A stretch of DNA of 64,000 nt, taken from contig NZ_KB913037.1 of NCBI RefSeq assembly GCF_000384295.1, positions 3,210,649-3,274,648 on the forward strand. The letters are read 5' to 3'. Shown piece by piece: positions 39,208 through 47,439 of this stretch (positions are counted from its first letter, which is position 1; the number at the start of each line of letters is the position of its first letter). The translations under genes were made by a program, and so were the position numbers. Source of the DNA: Amycolatopsis balhimycina FH 1894 (GTDB lineage Bacteria > Actinomycetota > Actinomycetes > Mycobacteriales > Pseudonocardiaceae). The notes beneath the pieces were generated by a model, which saw nothing but the letters and a program-made list of their open reading frames with translations, was not told where the DNA came from and did not search any database.

Positions 39208-40070
39208 TGACACCCCGCTTCGGCATCATGACCGCGCCCATGCAGGCCGGCTACGACGAGATCCTGCGTGTGTGGCGGGAAGCCGACACCGTGCCGGAGA
39301 TCGAGCACGCGTGGCTGTTCGACCACCTGATGCCGATCGGCGGCGATCCGGACGGCCCGATCTTCGAAGGCTGGACGCTGCTTTCGGCCCTCGCGGCGCA
39401 GACGTCGCGGATGCGCGTCGGCCTGCTGGTCACCAGCAACCGGTTCCGGCCGCCCGCGGTGCTGGCGAAGATCGCCACGACCGTCGACATCGTCTCCGGC
39501 GGACGGCTCGACTTCGGCATCGGCGCCGGCTCCCGCCCGAGCCATCCGCTGGCACGGCGCGAGTACGACGCGCACGGCCTGCCGTACCACGACCAGGCCG
39601 ACGCGGTGGCGGCGCTGGCCGAAGCCTGCACGGTCATCCGTCGCTTGTGGACGGACGGCGCGCCGTTCGACTTCGAGGGTTCGCACGTCCGGCTGACCGG
39701 AGCGTTCGGCAACCCCAAGCCGGTGCAGCGGCCGCACCCGCCGATCATGATCGGCGGCCGGGCGAGCGCGACACTGCGCGTGGTGGCCGAGCACGCCGAC
39801 CTCTGGAACATCCCGGGCGGCGGCGACATCGAGGACCTGGCCGGCCGGAGCAGGCTGCTCGACAAGTACTGCGAGGAGATCGGCCGCGACCCGGCGGAGA
39901 TCACCCGCTCGATCTTCCTGCCGGTCGACTACGAGCACCCGGGAGAGACCCGGGGCAAGATCGCCGAGGCGGCCGACGCGGGGTTCGGGCACATCGTCCT
40001 CGGCCTGGCCAACCCGTACCCCGACGGGGTTGCCCACTGGGTCGCCGACGAACTGATCCGCCAGTCCTAG
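39207..40070 (+). CDS. LLM-class (luciferase-like, F420-dependent) oxidoreductase
   Basis: A 287-residue TIM-barrel protein of the luciferase-like monooxygenase superfamily. HAWLFDHLMPIGG, RMRVGLLVTSNRFRPPAVLAKIATTVDIVSGGRLDFGIGAG and HPPIMIGGRASATLRVVAEHADLWN are the usual strand motifs; the actinobacterial form generally uses F420. Its start overlaps the stop of the aldo/keto reductase. Together with the PPOX protein across the operator region, it suggests an F420/NADPH detoxification or reduction module induced by the TetR ligand. Confidence 0.88.
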   Translation: MTPRFGIMTAPMQAGYDEILRVWREADTVPEIEHAWLFDHLMPIGGDPDGPIFEGWTLLSALAAQTSRMRVGLLVTSNRFRPPAVLAKIATTVDIVSGGRLDFGIGAGSRPSHPLARREYDAHGLPYHDQADAVAALAEACTVIRRLWTDGAPFDFEGSHVRLTGAFGNPKPVQRPHPPIMIGGRASATLRVVAEHADLWNIPGGGDIEDLAGRSRLLDKYCEEIGRDPAEITRSIFLPVDYEHPGETRGKIAEAADAGFGHIVLGLANPYPDGVAHWVADELIRQS

Positions 40071-40081
40071 CACGTCGAAAC

Positions 40082-40110
40082 GTCTTGAATGACTCATTCA
40101 GGACCTCCGA
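40082..40110. repeat. Left half of an IS-interrupted palindromic repeat
   Basis: GTCTTGAATGACTCATTCAGGAC followed by CTCCGA is the same unit seen at 196-224. The last five bases, TCCGA (40106-40110), are the left copy of the target duplication made by the inserted element. Confidence 0.8.
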
Positions 40111-40157
40111 CCCGGATCCACCGGTGAATGTGCTGGCTGGGGGTATGTCGTAAACGG

Positions 40158-40230
40158 GCAGATGCCCTCTGACCTGGGATGATTGTTCTTGTCTAGGGAA
40201 CAAACAGACCTTAAGTGAGAGGGCATCTGC
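40158..40230 (+). other. Inverted repeat in the IS leader that covers the transposase RBS
   Basis: GCAGATGCCCTCT (40158-40170) and AGAGGGCATCTGC (40218-40230) pair perfectly across a 47-base loop. The right arm ends four bases before the transposase ATG and includes the only purine-rich ribosome-binding sequence (GAGAGGG, 40217-40223). Transcripts entering from outside could therefore fold and hide the RBS. Confidence 0.7.
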
Positions 40231-40233
40231 TGG

Positions 40234-41619
40234 ATGCGAGCATCTCATACCTGGGGCAGGGTGGCGGCGAGGTTCGACGATCAGAGCGTCGTGTCCCATG
40301 CCGGGCTGCTGCCCTTGCTGCGACTGGCCGAGAATGTCGGCTTCGCCGATCTGGCGGCCGAACGGATCAGGATCCCTGGTCCGGCTGGTGCGAACCCGAG
40401 CGCGAAGCTGCTCTCGATCGTCGCGGGCATGGCCGCGGGCGCGGACAGTATCGACGATCTGGATGTGCTGCGGGCCGGCGCGATGCACCGGCTGTTTCGC
40501 GGGGTCCGGGCACCGTCGACGCTGGGGACGTTCCTGCGCGGGTTCGACATCGGCCACGCCGGTGCGTTGGAGGCGTTCGCCGCGCAGGTTCTGATCCGCC
40601 TGGCCCGGGCCACCGGCGGGCGGTTGCTGCCCGGGGTGGGTGAGTACGCGATCCTGGACGTGGACTCGAAGATCACCCAGGTCTACGGTCACGGCAAGGT
40701 CGGTGCGAACCGCGGCTACACCCACGTGCGGGGCTACCACTTCCTCGCCGCCACGTTGTCCACCCCGATCGCGGCGCCGGTGCTGCTGGCGACCCGGCTG
40801 CGCGGCGGGCAGGCCGACACCCGCCGCAACGCCACCTCGTTTGTGGAGCAGGCACTGCGGACCGCCCGTGGCTGCGGCGCCACCGGGAACCTGCTGGTGC
40901 GTGCGGATTCCGGCTACTACGTCTGTTCCCTGATCCACGCCGTCATCGCGGCGGGGGCCCGGTTTTCGATCACCATGCGCCAGCATCCCGGCCTGCAGCC
41001 GGTGATCGAGGGCATCGACGAGCACGCCTGGACCCCGATCACCTACGCCACCCCGGTATTCGATCAGGACACCGGGACCTGGATCCACACCGCGCAGGTC
41101 GCCGAGACCAGCTACACCGCCTTCACCAACTCCACCGAACACCCGCAAGGCCCCATCTCCGCCCGGCTGATCGTGCGCCGCTACCGCGTCGAGACCCGCA
41201 GCGAACAGGGCGAGCTGTTCCCCGTCTGGCGCTACCAGGCCATCTTCACCAACACCGGCCTGAACACCGTCGATGCGGAGAAACAGCACCGCGGCCGGGC
41301 CGGCACCATCGAGCAGGTCTTCGCCGACCTCAACAACTCCGCCCTGGCGCACTTCCCCTCCGGGCAGTTCCACGCCAATCAAGCCTGGCTCACCCTGACA
41401 GCCCTGACCCACAACCTGCTGCGCACCCTCGGTGTCCTGGCCAGCCAGGCGCACGCCCGGGCCCGCACCGCCACCCTCCGCCGTCAGCTGATCGCCGTTC
41501 CCGCCCGCGTCACCCGCACCGCCCGCACTCTCACCCTGCGGCTCCCGCAGAACTGGCCCTGGCAGGACAGCTGGCTCGGCCTGTTCACCAGCACCGCAGG
41601 GCCACCACCGCTCCGCTGA
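40234..41619 (+). CDS. IS1380-family transposase
   Basis: A 461-residue DDE transposase, full length with no internal stop. YAILDVDSKITQVYGHGKVG carries the first catalytic Asp, NLLVRADSGYYVCSLIHA the second, and RGRAGTIEQVFADLNNSALAHFPSGQFHANQAW the C-terminal Glu region with the YREK-like basic helix of IS4/IS1380 relatives. ATG 40234 is the start; its ribosome-binding site is buried in the leader inverted repeat. The element looks competent for movement. Confidence 0.93.
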   Translation: MRASHTWGRVAARFDDQSVVSHAGLLPLLRLAENVGFADLAAERIRIPGPAGANPSAKLLSIVAGMAAGADSIDDLDVLRAGAMHRLFRGVRAPSTLGTFLRGFDIGHAGALEAFAAQVLIRLARATGGRLLPGVGEYAILDVDSKITQVYGHGKVGANRGYTHVRGYHFLAATLSTPIAAPVLLATRLRGGQADTRRNATSFVEQALRTARGCGATGNLLVRADSGYYVCSLIHAVIAAGARFSITMRQHPGLQPVIEGIDEHAWTPITYATPVFDQDTGTWIHTAQVAETSYTAFTNSTEHPQGPISARLIVRRYRVETRSEQGELFPVWRYQAIFTNTGLNTVDAEKQHRGRAGTIEQVFADLNNSALAHFPSGQFHANQAWLTLTALTHNLLRTLGVLASQAHARARTATLRRQLIAVPARVTRTARTLTLRLPQNWPWQDSWLGLFTSTAGPPPLR

Positions 41620-41753
41620 GCCCCTGCCCCGACGACCGGAGACCTCACCGTGGACGAGCTGGACCAGCCAGCACGATCCAGCACGCCCACCACCCACAAC
41701 AAGATCAACAACCCAGCCCCAAGATCACCAAAAATCACATCGGTGGATCCGGG

Positions 41754-41785
41754 TCCGAAGCCCTGAATGAGTCATTCAAGACACC
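41754..41785. repeat. Right half of the IS-interrupted palindromic repeat
   Basis: Begins with TCCGA, the right copy of the target duplication, and continues CTGAATGAGTCATTCAAGAC (41763-41782), the partner arm of the palindrome at 40082. It ends four bases before the stop of the arabinofuranosidase-like gene. Confidence 0.8.
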
Positions 41786-41788
41786 TGC

Positions 41789-43828
41789 TCAGCCGGCCGC
41801 GCAGACGACGCCGTTGAGGCTGAACGCCGTCGGCAGGATGTTCGGCCCGCCGTAGTCGGCGGTGAACCCGACGTCCACGCCCGAGGCCGTCGGCGCCGAC
41901 GACGTGACCGTCACCGTCGTCCCGTTCTGGGCCCAGGTGCCGTTCCAGCCGCCGGTGAGCCGCTGCCGCGCGGTGGGCCAGCTGAACGTCAGCGTCCAGT
42001 CCCCCGCGACGCCGGTCGCGGTGACGTGGATGCCGCCGACGAAGCCGCTCGCCCAGTCGGTCACGTCGGTCATCCGGACCGCACAGCTGCTCGCCGCCGG
42101 TGCGCCGGTGGTGAACGTCAACGGCGGCGACGCCCAGGACACGTTCCCGGCGGTGTCCCGCGCCAGCACGTTGACGGTGTACCGGCTGCCCGGGACGAGG
42201 TTCCCGACGTCGAGGGACGTGCCGGTGGCCTCACCCCACTGTTCGCTGGTGGTGCCCAGCTGCCGGTACACCTCGTACTTCGCGATCGGGTGGCCGCCGG
42301 GCGCGGCCGGGGCCCAGGTGATCGTCGCGGTCCGGTCGGTCGCCGTCGCGCTGGGCTGCCCGGGCGTCCCCGGCCCGGCGGACGCGCCGGAAGCAGCAGT
42401 GTGCAGGACCAGCGTCGTCAGCGAATACGGCGGCAGGGTCTGGGAAGTGCTCGTCCCGGTCGTGGCGCTGCTGATCGCCGTCGCGCCGTTGGTGAAGGTG
42501 AACACCTGCGGCGCGGCCGCCGACGGCGTGTAGCCCGCGTAGTCCAGGGTCACCGCCCTGGCCTGGTCGGGGTCCTTGTTGAGCAGCAGCACGGCGAGGT
42601 CGCCGTTCGCCCGGCGGACGGCGTGCGCGCCGACGAGCGGGTCGTCCGCGCCGGCGCGGACGAACTGGTCCCCGGGACGCGCGAACGTGCTCAGCATCTT
42701 CAAGCCGTAGTACGGCGCGAAGGGCGTGTTGAGCGCGGGCTCGCAGACGCCGCCCTCCAGGCACGTGGCGCTGGAGAGGAGCCCGGAGTCGCCGTAGTCC
42801 GGATAGCCGGCCACAGTGGACAGTTTCGTGCCGCCGTTGTGCGTGTCCCACCAGTTGATCGTGAACACGCCGTTCTCCAGCAACGAGCTGTAGGTGTCGG
42901 CGGCGAACAGGGCGCCGGGCTGGGTGTCCATCCCGACCGGCGTGTTGGTCTCGGTCATCGCGACGCCGATCCGGCCGGAGTTCGCGCCCGCGTACCGCGT
43001 GATCTGCTCGCGCGCCGCGAACATCATGTCGTTCACCTGCTCCGGCTTGGCGAGCGCTTCCGCCGCCGTCGAACCGCTGGGATACCAGTGCAGGATGACG
43101 AAGTCGATGTGCGGGCCCGCGATCGACAGCACGGTCTGGTTCCAGGTCGCCGTGTCCCCGGAGCCGACGATGCCGTCCGGCCAGTTCCCCGGGGTCGTCA
43201 GCACGGCGCCGATCTTGACACCCGGATCGACCGCCTTCATCGCGTCGGCATAGGCGACGACGCCGTTGGCGTAGGCCGCCGGGCTCTTGTCGGCGTGGTT
43301 GTCGGCTTCCCAGTTCGCCCCGTAGTGCCCGTTCCCGTAGAGCTCGTTGCCGATTTCCCAGTACTTGACGCCGTAGCCCTTGGTCACGTTGGAGTACCGG
43401 ACCCAGTCCGCGGCTTCCGCCGGCGTTCCGGTGCCGTAGTTGGCGATGATGACCGGCTGGGCGCCGGCTCTGCGCACACCGCCCATGAAAGTGTCGAAAT
43501 CGGTGTTCGGCGCCACGTAACCACCCGGCGCGGTGTTGTCCTTCCAGTGGTAGATGTCGCCGTAGGAACCGCCGGGGTACCGCATCGTGCGGACACCGGC
43601 CGCGCCGAAGAGGTCAGCCACCTCGTCGGTCCCCAGCTGGCTGTCCCACACCGCGTGGTTGATGCCGATCCCGGTGTCCGGCATGGTGGCCAGCCCGGCT
43701 CGGGCGTTGACGGTGACCGTCGCCGCGGGTGTGGTCGCCGCCCCGGCGATGGCCCCCATTCCCCATACCGCCGCGGCGAGCACGGCGATCACCGGCCACA
43801 CTGCCCAGCGCAGACGTCGAGCTGTCAT
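41789..43828 (-). CDS. Secreted clan-A arabinofuranosidase-like hydrolase with FN3 and CBM2
   Basis: A 679-residue protein. It has a signal peptide (VWPVIAVLAAAVWGMGAIAGAA), a TIM barrel starting GIGINHAVWDSQLGTDEVADL, acid/base in YWEIGNELYG (Glu162), nucleophile in AMTETNTPVG (Glu293), and a beta-sandwich domain (about 380-480). FN3 (about 485-580) and C-terminal CBM2 (from about 585; WASGFVGGIHVTATG) follow. The arrangement resembles GH51-like alpha-L-arabinofuranosidases, but GH39/GH30 neighbours cannot be excluded. The CBM2 implies binding to plant cell walls. A CebR-type operator lies 39 bp upstream, linking it to cellulose-derived signals. Confidence 0.8.
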   Translation of the reverse strand: MTARRLRWAVWPVIAVLAAAVWGMGAIAGAATTPAATVTVNARAGLATMPDTGIGINHAVWDSQLGTDEVADLFGAAGVRTMRYPGGSYGDIYHWKDNTAPGGYVAPNTDFDTFMGGVRRAGAQPVIIANYGTGTPAEAADWVRYSNVTKGYGVKYWEIGNELYGNGHYGANWEADNHADKSPAAYANGVVAYADAMKAVDPGVKIGAVLTTPGNWPDGIVGSGDTATWNQTVLSIAGPHIDFVILHWYPSGSTAAEALAKPEQVNDMMFAAREQITRYAGANSGRIGVAMTETNTPVGMDTQPGALFAADTYSSLLENGVFTINWWDTHNGGTKLSTVAGYPDYGDSGLLSSATCLEGGVCEPALNTPFAPYYGLKMLSTFARPGDQFVRAGADDPLVGAHAVRRANGDLAVLLLNKDPDQARAVTLDYAGYTPSAAAPQVFTFTNGATAISSATTGTSTSQTLPPYSLTTLVLHTAASGASAGPGTPGQPSATATDRTATITWAPAAPGGHPIAKYEVYRQLGTTSEQWGEATGTSLDVGNLVPGSRYTVNVLARDTAGNVSWASPPLTFTTGAPAASSCAVRMTDVTDWASGFVGGIHVTATGVAGDWTLTFSWPTARQRLTGGWNGTWAQNGTTVTVTSSAPTASGVDVGFTADYGGPNILPTAFSLNGVVCAAG

Positions 43829-43866
43829 GAAGGTCCATCCTCACTCGTAGGGCACGAACGGATGAC

Positions 43867-43880
43867 TGGGAGCGCTCTCA
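43867..43880. promoter_or_regulatory. CebR-type operator TGGGAGCGCTCTCA
   Basis: One base away from the perfect TGGGAGCGCTCCCA found at 8752-8765. It lies 39 bp before the arabinofuranosidase-like start. The two genes so marked are the only CBM2-bearing enzymes in the window. Confidence 0.75.
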
Positions 43881-43973
43881 GGAGAGAACCACCGAGGCGG
43901 CCCGAAAGCAAGTAGGTGCGGAGCTTCGCCGGGCGTGACATGTCGATCTTGCATGACCTGCGTGCGGTCCCGG

Positions 43974-44705
43974 TCACCGATCCCGTCGGTCCTGGAGTTC
44001 GGCGACGGCGCGGGTGAGCCACTCGGACAGGAGGGTCCGCTCCGCGTCGCTGAGCGCCGGAAGCCGAGGTAGTGCCGCTCGGAATGCGACAGTGAGGGCA
44101 ATGGGGCCGGAGGCGGGCGGCGCCGGCGTGGAGGTGAGTATGGCGCCGAGCACCGCATCCAACAGCGCATCGGCGAGCCCGGTGTCGCGGTGGTCCTCCG
44201 GCTGACTCAGCAGCGCGAGCACGGCGCCGCTGCCGGCGGCGTGGATCATGTCGACCGCGCGTGCTTCCGACGTCTTCAACAACCCCGCGGCCGCCACTCG
44301 CGCGACCCGGGCGCGCAGCACCTGGACACCCGCGGTGGTGGCGGAAGTGCGCTGCAGGCGTCCTGGCTCGACGAGGAGCAGGAACACGCCGGGGTTGGCG
44401 AGGCCGAAGTCGATGTGCGTGCGCCAGGCGGCGCGCAGGTCGTCAACCGGGTCGCCGTTCTCGTCGGCGGCCTTCGCCGCCTTGTCGGCGACGTAGTCCG
44501 TCATCACGTGCTCCGCGACCGCCTCCAGGAGGCCGCCCTTGTCGCCGAAGAGACGGAAGATGGTCGGTGGCGGTACGCCCGCCGCCTGGGCGACCGCACG
44601 CGTGGTCACGGCGCGGACACCGCCCTCGTGGAGCAGGCGAGCAGCGGCGGCGACGATCGTGGATTGGGTGTCAGCGTGGGCTTCGACGTCGGGCGGCACC
44701 GGCAT
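43974..44705 (-). CDS. TetR-family regulator
   Basis: A 243-residue repressor. The N-terminal helix-turn-helix is IVAAAARLLHEGGVRAVTTRAVAQAAGVPPPTIFRLFGDKGGLLEAV (about 17-63). The C-terminal domain is long and alanine-rich, with no recognised ligand motif. It is divergent from an NAD(P)H-binding SDR gene across 87 bp that contain repeated CAGTGAT motifs. It probably represses itself and that oxidoreductase. Confidence 0.9.
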   Translation of the reverse strand: MPVPPDVEAHADTQSTIVAAAARLLHEGGVRAVTTRAVAQAAGVPPPTIFRLFGDKGGLLEAVAEHVMTDYVADKAAKAADENGDPVDDLRAAWRTHIDFGLANPGVFLLLVEPGRLQRTSATTAGVQVLRARVARVAAAGLLKTSEARAVDMIHAAGSGAVLALLSQPEDHRDTGLADALLDAVLGAILTSTPAPPASGPIALTVAFRAALPRLPALSDAERTLLSEWLTRAVAELQDRRDR

Positions 44706-44732
44706 GGATCGATGATATCAGCCAAGTGCTAC

Positions 44733-44773
44733 CAGTGATCCGAATCAGTGATACCGTCATGAGTGAATCACTG
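44733..44773. promoter_or_regulatory. Putative TetR operator with repeated CAGTGAT
   Basis: CAGTGAT occurs at 44733-44739 and 44746-44752, and inverted (ATCACTG) at 44767-44773. The last two form an inverted repeat with a 14-base spacer. All lie between the divergent TetR and SDR genes. Confidence 0.55.
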
Positions 44774-44792
44774 GTTCGCACTGGAGGAAGAC

Positions 44793-45668
44793 ATGATCAT
44801 CGTTACCGGGGCCACCGGTCGTCTCGGGTCCCAGATCGTCCGGAAGCTGCTCGACCGCATGCCCGCCGACACCGTCGGCGTGAGCGTGCGCGACACGGAC
44901 AAGGCCGTAGCGCTCGCCGACCGCGGAGTTCGTGTCCGTGCCGGCGACTTCACCGACCCGGCGTCTCTGGACCACGCGTTCGAGGGCGCCGACCAGGTGC
45001 TCGTCGTCTCGGCCGCGATCCGGGGCCTCCAGGCCGCCACGGCGAGCAGGGCCGCGATCGACGCCGCCGTGCGGGCCGGCGCCGCACGCGTGCTCTACAC
45101 CAGCCACCAGGTGGCCTCACCCGACGCGCTGTTCGATCCCGGCCGGCAGCACGCGGCGGCTGAGGCGCACCTGGCCGAGCAGAATGTCGCGTACACGGCG
45201 CTGCGCCACGGCTTCTACGCGAGCACGTTCGAGTACTACGTGCCCGCCGCGCTGCAGACCGGTGAGTTCCGGCTCCCGGCCGACGGCCCGGTCTCGTGGA
45301 CGGCACACGCCGACCTCGCCGAAGCCGACGTCATCGCCCTGACCCGTCCCGATGCGCTCGACGGGGTGACTCCGCCCCTGACCGCCCCCGAATTGCTCGA
45401 TTTCTCCGACGTCACGCGCATCCTCAGCGACCTCACCGGCCGGACGATCACCCGGGTCGTCGTGGACGACGAGGAGTGGAAGGCGACGGTGACCGCCCAG
45501 GGCATGCCGGCAGATGCGGCCGACTTCACCCTCGGCATGTTCCGTGCCGCCCGAGCCGGCCAGTTCGCGGTCACCGACCCAGCCCTCCAGACCCTGCTCG
45601 GGCGGCCGGCGATCTCGGCACGCACCGTGCTCGAGAACATCCTCCAGCAGCAGCCCGCCCGACCGTGA
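44793..45668 (+). CDS. NAD(P)H-binding SDR, NmrA/QorB-like quinone oxidoreductase
   Basis: A 291-residue atypical short-chain dehydrogenase. ATG 44793 is chosen because GGAGGA lies five bases upstream. The nucleotide-binding motif MIIVTGATGRLGSQIVRKLL opens the protein, and LVVSAAIRGL and ALRHGFYASTFEYYVP follow the NmrA/QorB pattern, where these proteins reduce quinones or sense NADP(H). The catalytic Tyr-X3-Lys of classical SDRs is not apparent. Divergent from and presumably controlled by the adjacent TetR. Confidence 0.85.
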   Translation: MIIVTGATGRLGSQIVRKLLDRMPADTVGVSVRDTDKAVALADRGVRVRAGDFTDPASLDHAFEGADQVLVVSAAIRGLQAATASRAAIDAAVRAGAARVLYTSHQVASPDALFDPGRQHAAAEAHLAEQNVAYTALRHGFYASTFEYYVPAALQTGEFRLPADGPVSWTAHADLAEADVIALTRPDALDGVTPPLTAPELLDFSDVTRILSDLTGRTITRVVVDDEEWKATVTAQGMPADAADFTLGMFRAARAGQFAVTDPALQTLLGRPAISARTVLENILQQQPARP

Positions 45669-45846
45669 TCGCGGCGGAGGCAGGGCATCCGAAACGCACC
45701 ATCGCGTGGGCTTCAGAACATGGTGTTGTCGTTCGCCGACGTCGACGGCCGGCTGACGCGCAGAAGGATGTTTCGGGCTGGTCGCGGAACTGAAGCGGAG
45801 AACGACTCGACACTGGCCCGACCCGAGCAGGTCGGCCGCTGCGTTC

Positions 45847-46509
45847 TCAATCCTCCTGAGATTCGACGATTGCTCGGCGGATCGCGCGGATGCTGGAGAT
45901 CGGGTGTGCGGCAATGGCGCCGGCGAGTCCGGTGATGGCTCCGACGAATCCGACCGGCAATACGTATCCGATCCCGAATCCGACCCATAACGTCGCGTTC
46001 GGGAAGGATTCGGTGACCACGGTGTACACCGCCGTACCGATCGTGACGACCTCGAAGCCGACCACGGCGGTGATCGCACCGACCGCAGCCGCGATCGGCG
46101 CGGTCCGTCGCCGGGCCCAGCAGAACCCGATCACGGCGAAGTAGGGTCCGGCGAGAACCGCCGCAGCTAGCGGAAGTGGCGCGTCGGCACCACGATTCGC
46201 ATAGACCCACAGCGACATCCCGATACCCCCGGCCACAGCGGGACCGTAGACGTGGAGACCACCGAGGCCACCCGCCGATTCGATCCACCGCAGCCGGATG
46301 TGCCAACGGTGCCGGCGGGCCGGGCTCGATTCGATCCACCGGAGCCGAACTGCGCCGAGGGCCCAGCGCAGTTGCGACCACCCCGTCGCGATCTCGTCCA
46401 ACTCGGAGCCCAGCGCACGAACCCAAGTAAGTTCTTGGCCGCGCCCGCTGGCCACCCAGCGAAGCAGCTGGCGAGCCACCGATCCGGCTACACGGTCCAG
46501 GCGTTTCAT
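45847..46509 (-). CDS. Membrane protein coupled to PadR regulator
   Basis: A 220-residue protein whose start ATG 46509 overlaps the PadR stop (ATGA). The N-terminal half is soluble and basic, with an internal repeat: LRWIESSPARRHRWHIRLRWIES contains LRWIES twice. Four hydrophobic helices follow (about 95-205). Genes paired like this often encode a membrane effector controlled by the PadR protein. No family name can be given. The window offers no sign of transport motifs. Confidence 0.72.
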   Translation of the reverse strand: MKRLDRVAGSVARQLLRWVASGRGQELTWVRALGSELDEIATGWSQLRWALGAVRLRWIESSPARRHRWHIRLRWIESAGGLGGLHVYGPAVAGGIGMSLWVYANRGADAPLPLAAAVLAGPYFAVIGFCWARRRTAPIAAAVGAITAVVGFEVVTIGTAVYTVVTESFPNATLWVGFGIGYVLPVGFVGAITGLAGAIAAHPISSIRAIRRAIVESQED

Positions 46510-46823
46510 GACAGCGCCGGTCTCGGACGCCGTTGCGCCGTTCCGCGAGCCTCCGCGGTAGCAGTGAGCGTTGCTGCCGCGGCCATCCCGTCCGTGGTCA
46601 GGCGGTACAGATGACGGGCAGGCCGGCCAATGCATTCCGGTTCGGCCCAGCGCGTCTCGAGCCACCCCCACTCGGCCAGCCTGATGAGGATCGGGTAGAG
46701 GGTGCCCGACTTGAGCCCGGTGCTCCGGCTGAGGTCGTAACCGTACTGCCAGTCCTGGGCATTCTGCGCGAGTTGCTGCAGAACACCGACGGTCTGCGGG
46801 GATGCCGCCCGGGTCCGAGCCAT
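46506..46823 (-). CDS. PadR-family transcriptional regulator
   Basis: A 105-residue winged-helix protein: VGVLQQLAQNAQDWQYGYDLSRSTGLKSGTLYPILIRLAEWGWLETRW is the PadR core, with the SGTLYPIL recognition helix. It lacks a long C-terminal dimerisation domain (PadR-s2 type). It is coupled to the membrane-protein gene by a four-base overlap. A semi-palindromic AT-rich site just upstream is the likely binding site. Confidence 0.9.
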   Translation of the reverse strand: MARTRAASPQTVGVLQQLAQNAQDWQYGYDLSRSTGLKSGTLYPILIRLAEWGWLETRWAEPECIGRPARHLYRLTTDGMAAAATLTATAEARGTAQRRPRPALS

Positions 46824-46832
46824 GCAATAACT

Positions 46833-46844
46833 CTACATATATAG
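46833..46844. promoter_or_regulatory. Candidate PadR site / -10 region (CTACATATATAG)
   Basis: Ten of 12 bases are symmetric. It is a strikingly AT-rich patch in GC-rich DNA, ten bases before the PadR start, and could be both the -10 element and the operator. Confidence 0.5.
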
Positions 46845-47439
46845 GATTCTCGCGGCAAGGGCCGATGCAGGGAACTCGGCATAGTTCCTTATCTGGACTA
46901 ACAGCCTGGGAGCGGGCGGCAAGCCGGCCTTGGCGGGCATCGTCACCGCCTCCTAGTGATGACCGGGATGCCCAAGTCGACGGCGGTCGAGGGTCGGGCG
47001 AGCTGCTGTGGGTCGAGGCTGGTCAGCGCAATGCCCGGGGTCGCGCGGTGGTCAGCAGTGGTGTCGACCGGGCAAACCTGGGGCCGTGTCCGTGGTGCCG
47101 ACCGGGTCCAGCTGATGGACATGGGCATGGCCGGGCGCAACCCGGGCCGGATCATCCTGCACCGCGAGGTCGCATGCCGTGAGACTGAGAAGTGTGAGCT
47201 GGTCCTGCCCCCAGGCGTCATGACTCGATGCGGATGCCGAGGAAGGCTTCTCGGAGGCCGGACAGGCTGAAGTGGCCGTTGGCCAGGTCGGCGACCCAGT
47301 ACGTCCAGTCGCTGACCAGTAGCTTCCTGAGTAGTGACGCCGTCCCCGGTGGAAACGGAAAGTTCGCCAGGGCGCCGCCGCACTCAAGATTTGAACATCT
47401 ATTTCGAGCCAGGGGGCCACAACCTCCGGTTCCTGGCCT
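46845..47439. other. Gene-poor, apparently decayed stretch
   Basis: No convincing intact gene is visible. Short coding-like scraps occur: on the plus strand near 47105-47160 the residues MDMGMAGRNPGRII recall the GRNPARII motif of MEDS-domain regulators, and on the minus strand 47218-47355 carries a C-terminus-like segment. Third-position G/C bias is weak. Frames are short and overlap randomly, consistent with gene decay. Confidence 0.5.
47218..47355 (-). pseudogene. Fragment of an unidentified protein C-terminus
   Basis: The segment SLLRKLLVSDWTYWVADLAN followed by GHFSLSGLREAFLGIRIES reads like genuine protein and ends at a stop. The frame upstream of it (through the direct repeat) has no sensible start or composition. 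I interpret it as the tail of a deleted gene. No family is recognised. Confidence 0.35.

Larger units (their letters stand above)
40111..41753 (+). mobile_element. Complete IS1380-family insertion sequence (1643 bp)
   Basis: The ends are inverted repeats: CCCGGATCCACCGGTG on the left (40111) and, read inward from 41753, CCCGGATCCACCGATG on the right (15 of 16 identical). Both are flanked by the 5-bp direct repeat TCCGA (40106-40110 and 41754-41758). It encodes one full-length transposase. Length and end type suit IS1380 elements. The target was an intergenic palindromic repeat; joining the flanks restores a unit very like 196-250. Confidence 0.92.

Noticed and set aside
45669..45846. Small gene between the SDR and the PadR-linked membrane gene
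   Set aside because: Frames here are short, without ribosome-binding site or codon bias; I see nothing supportable in this gap.
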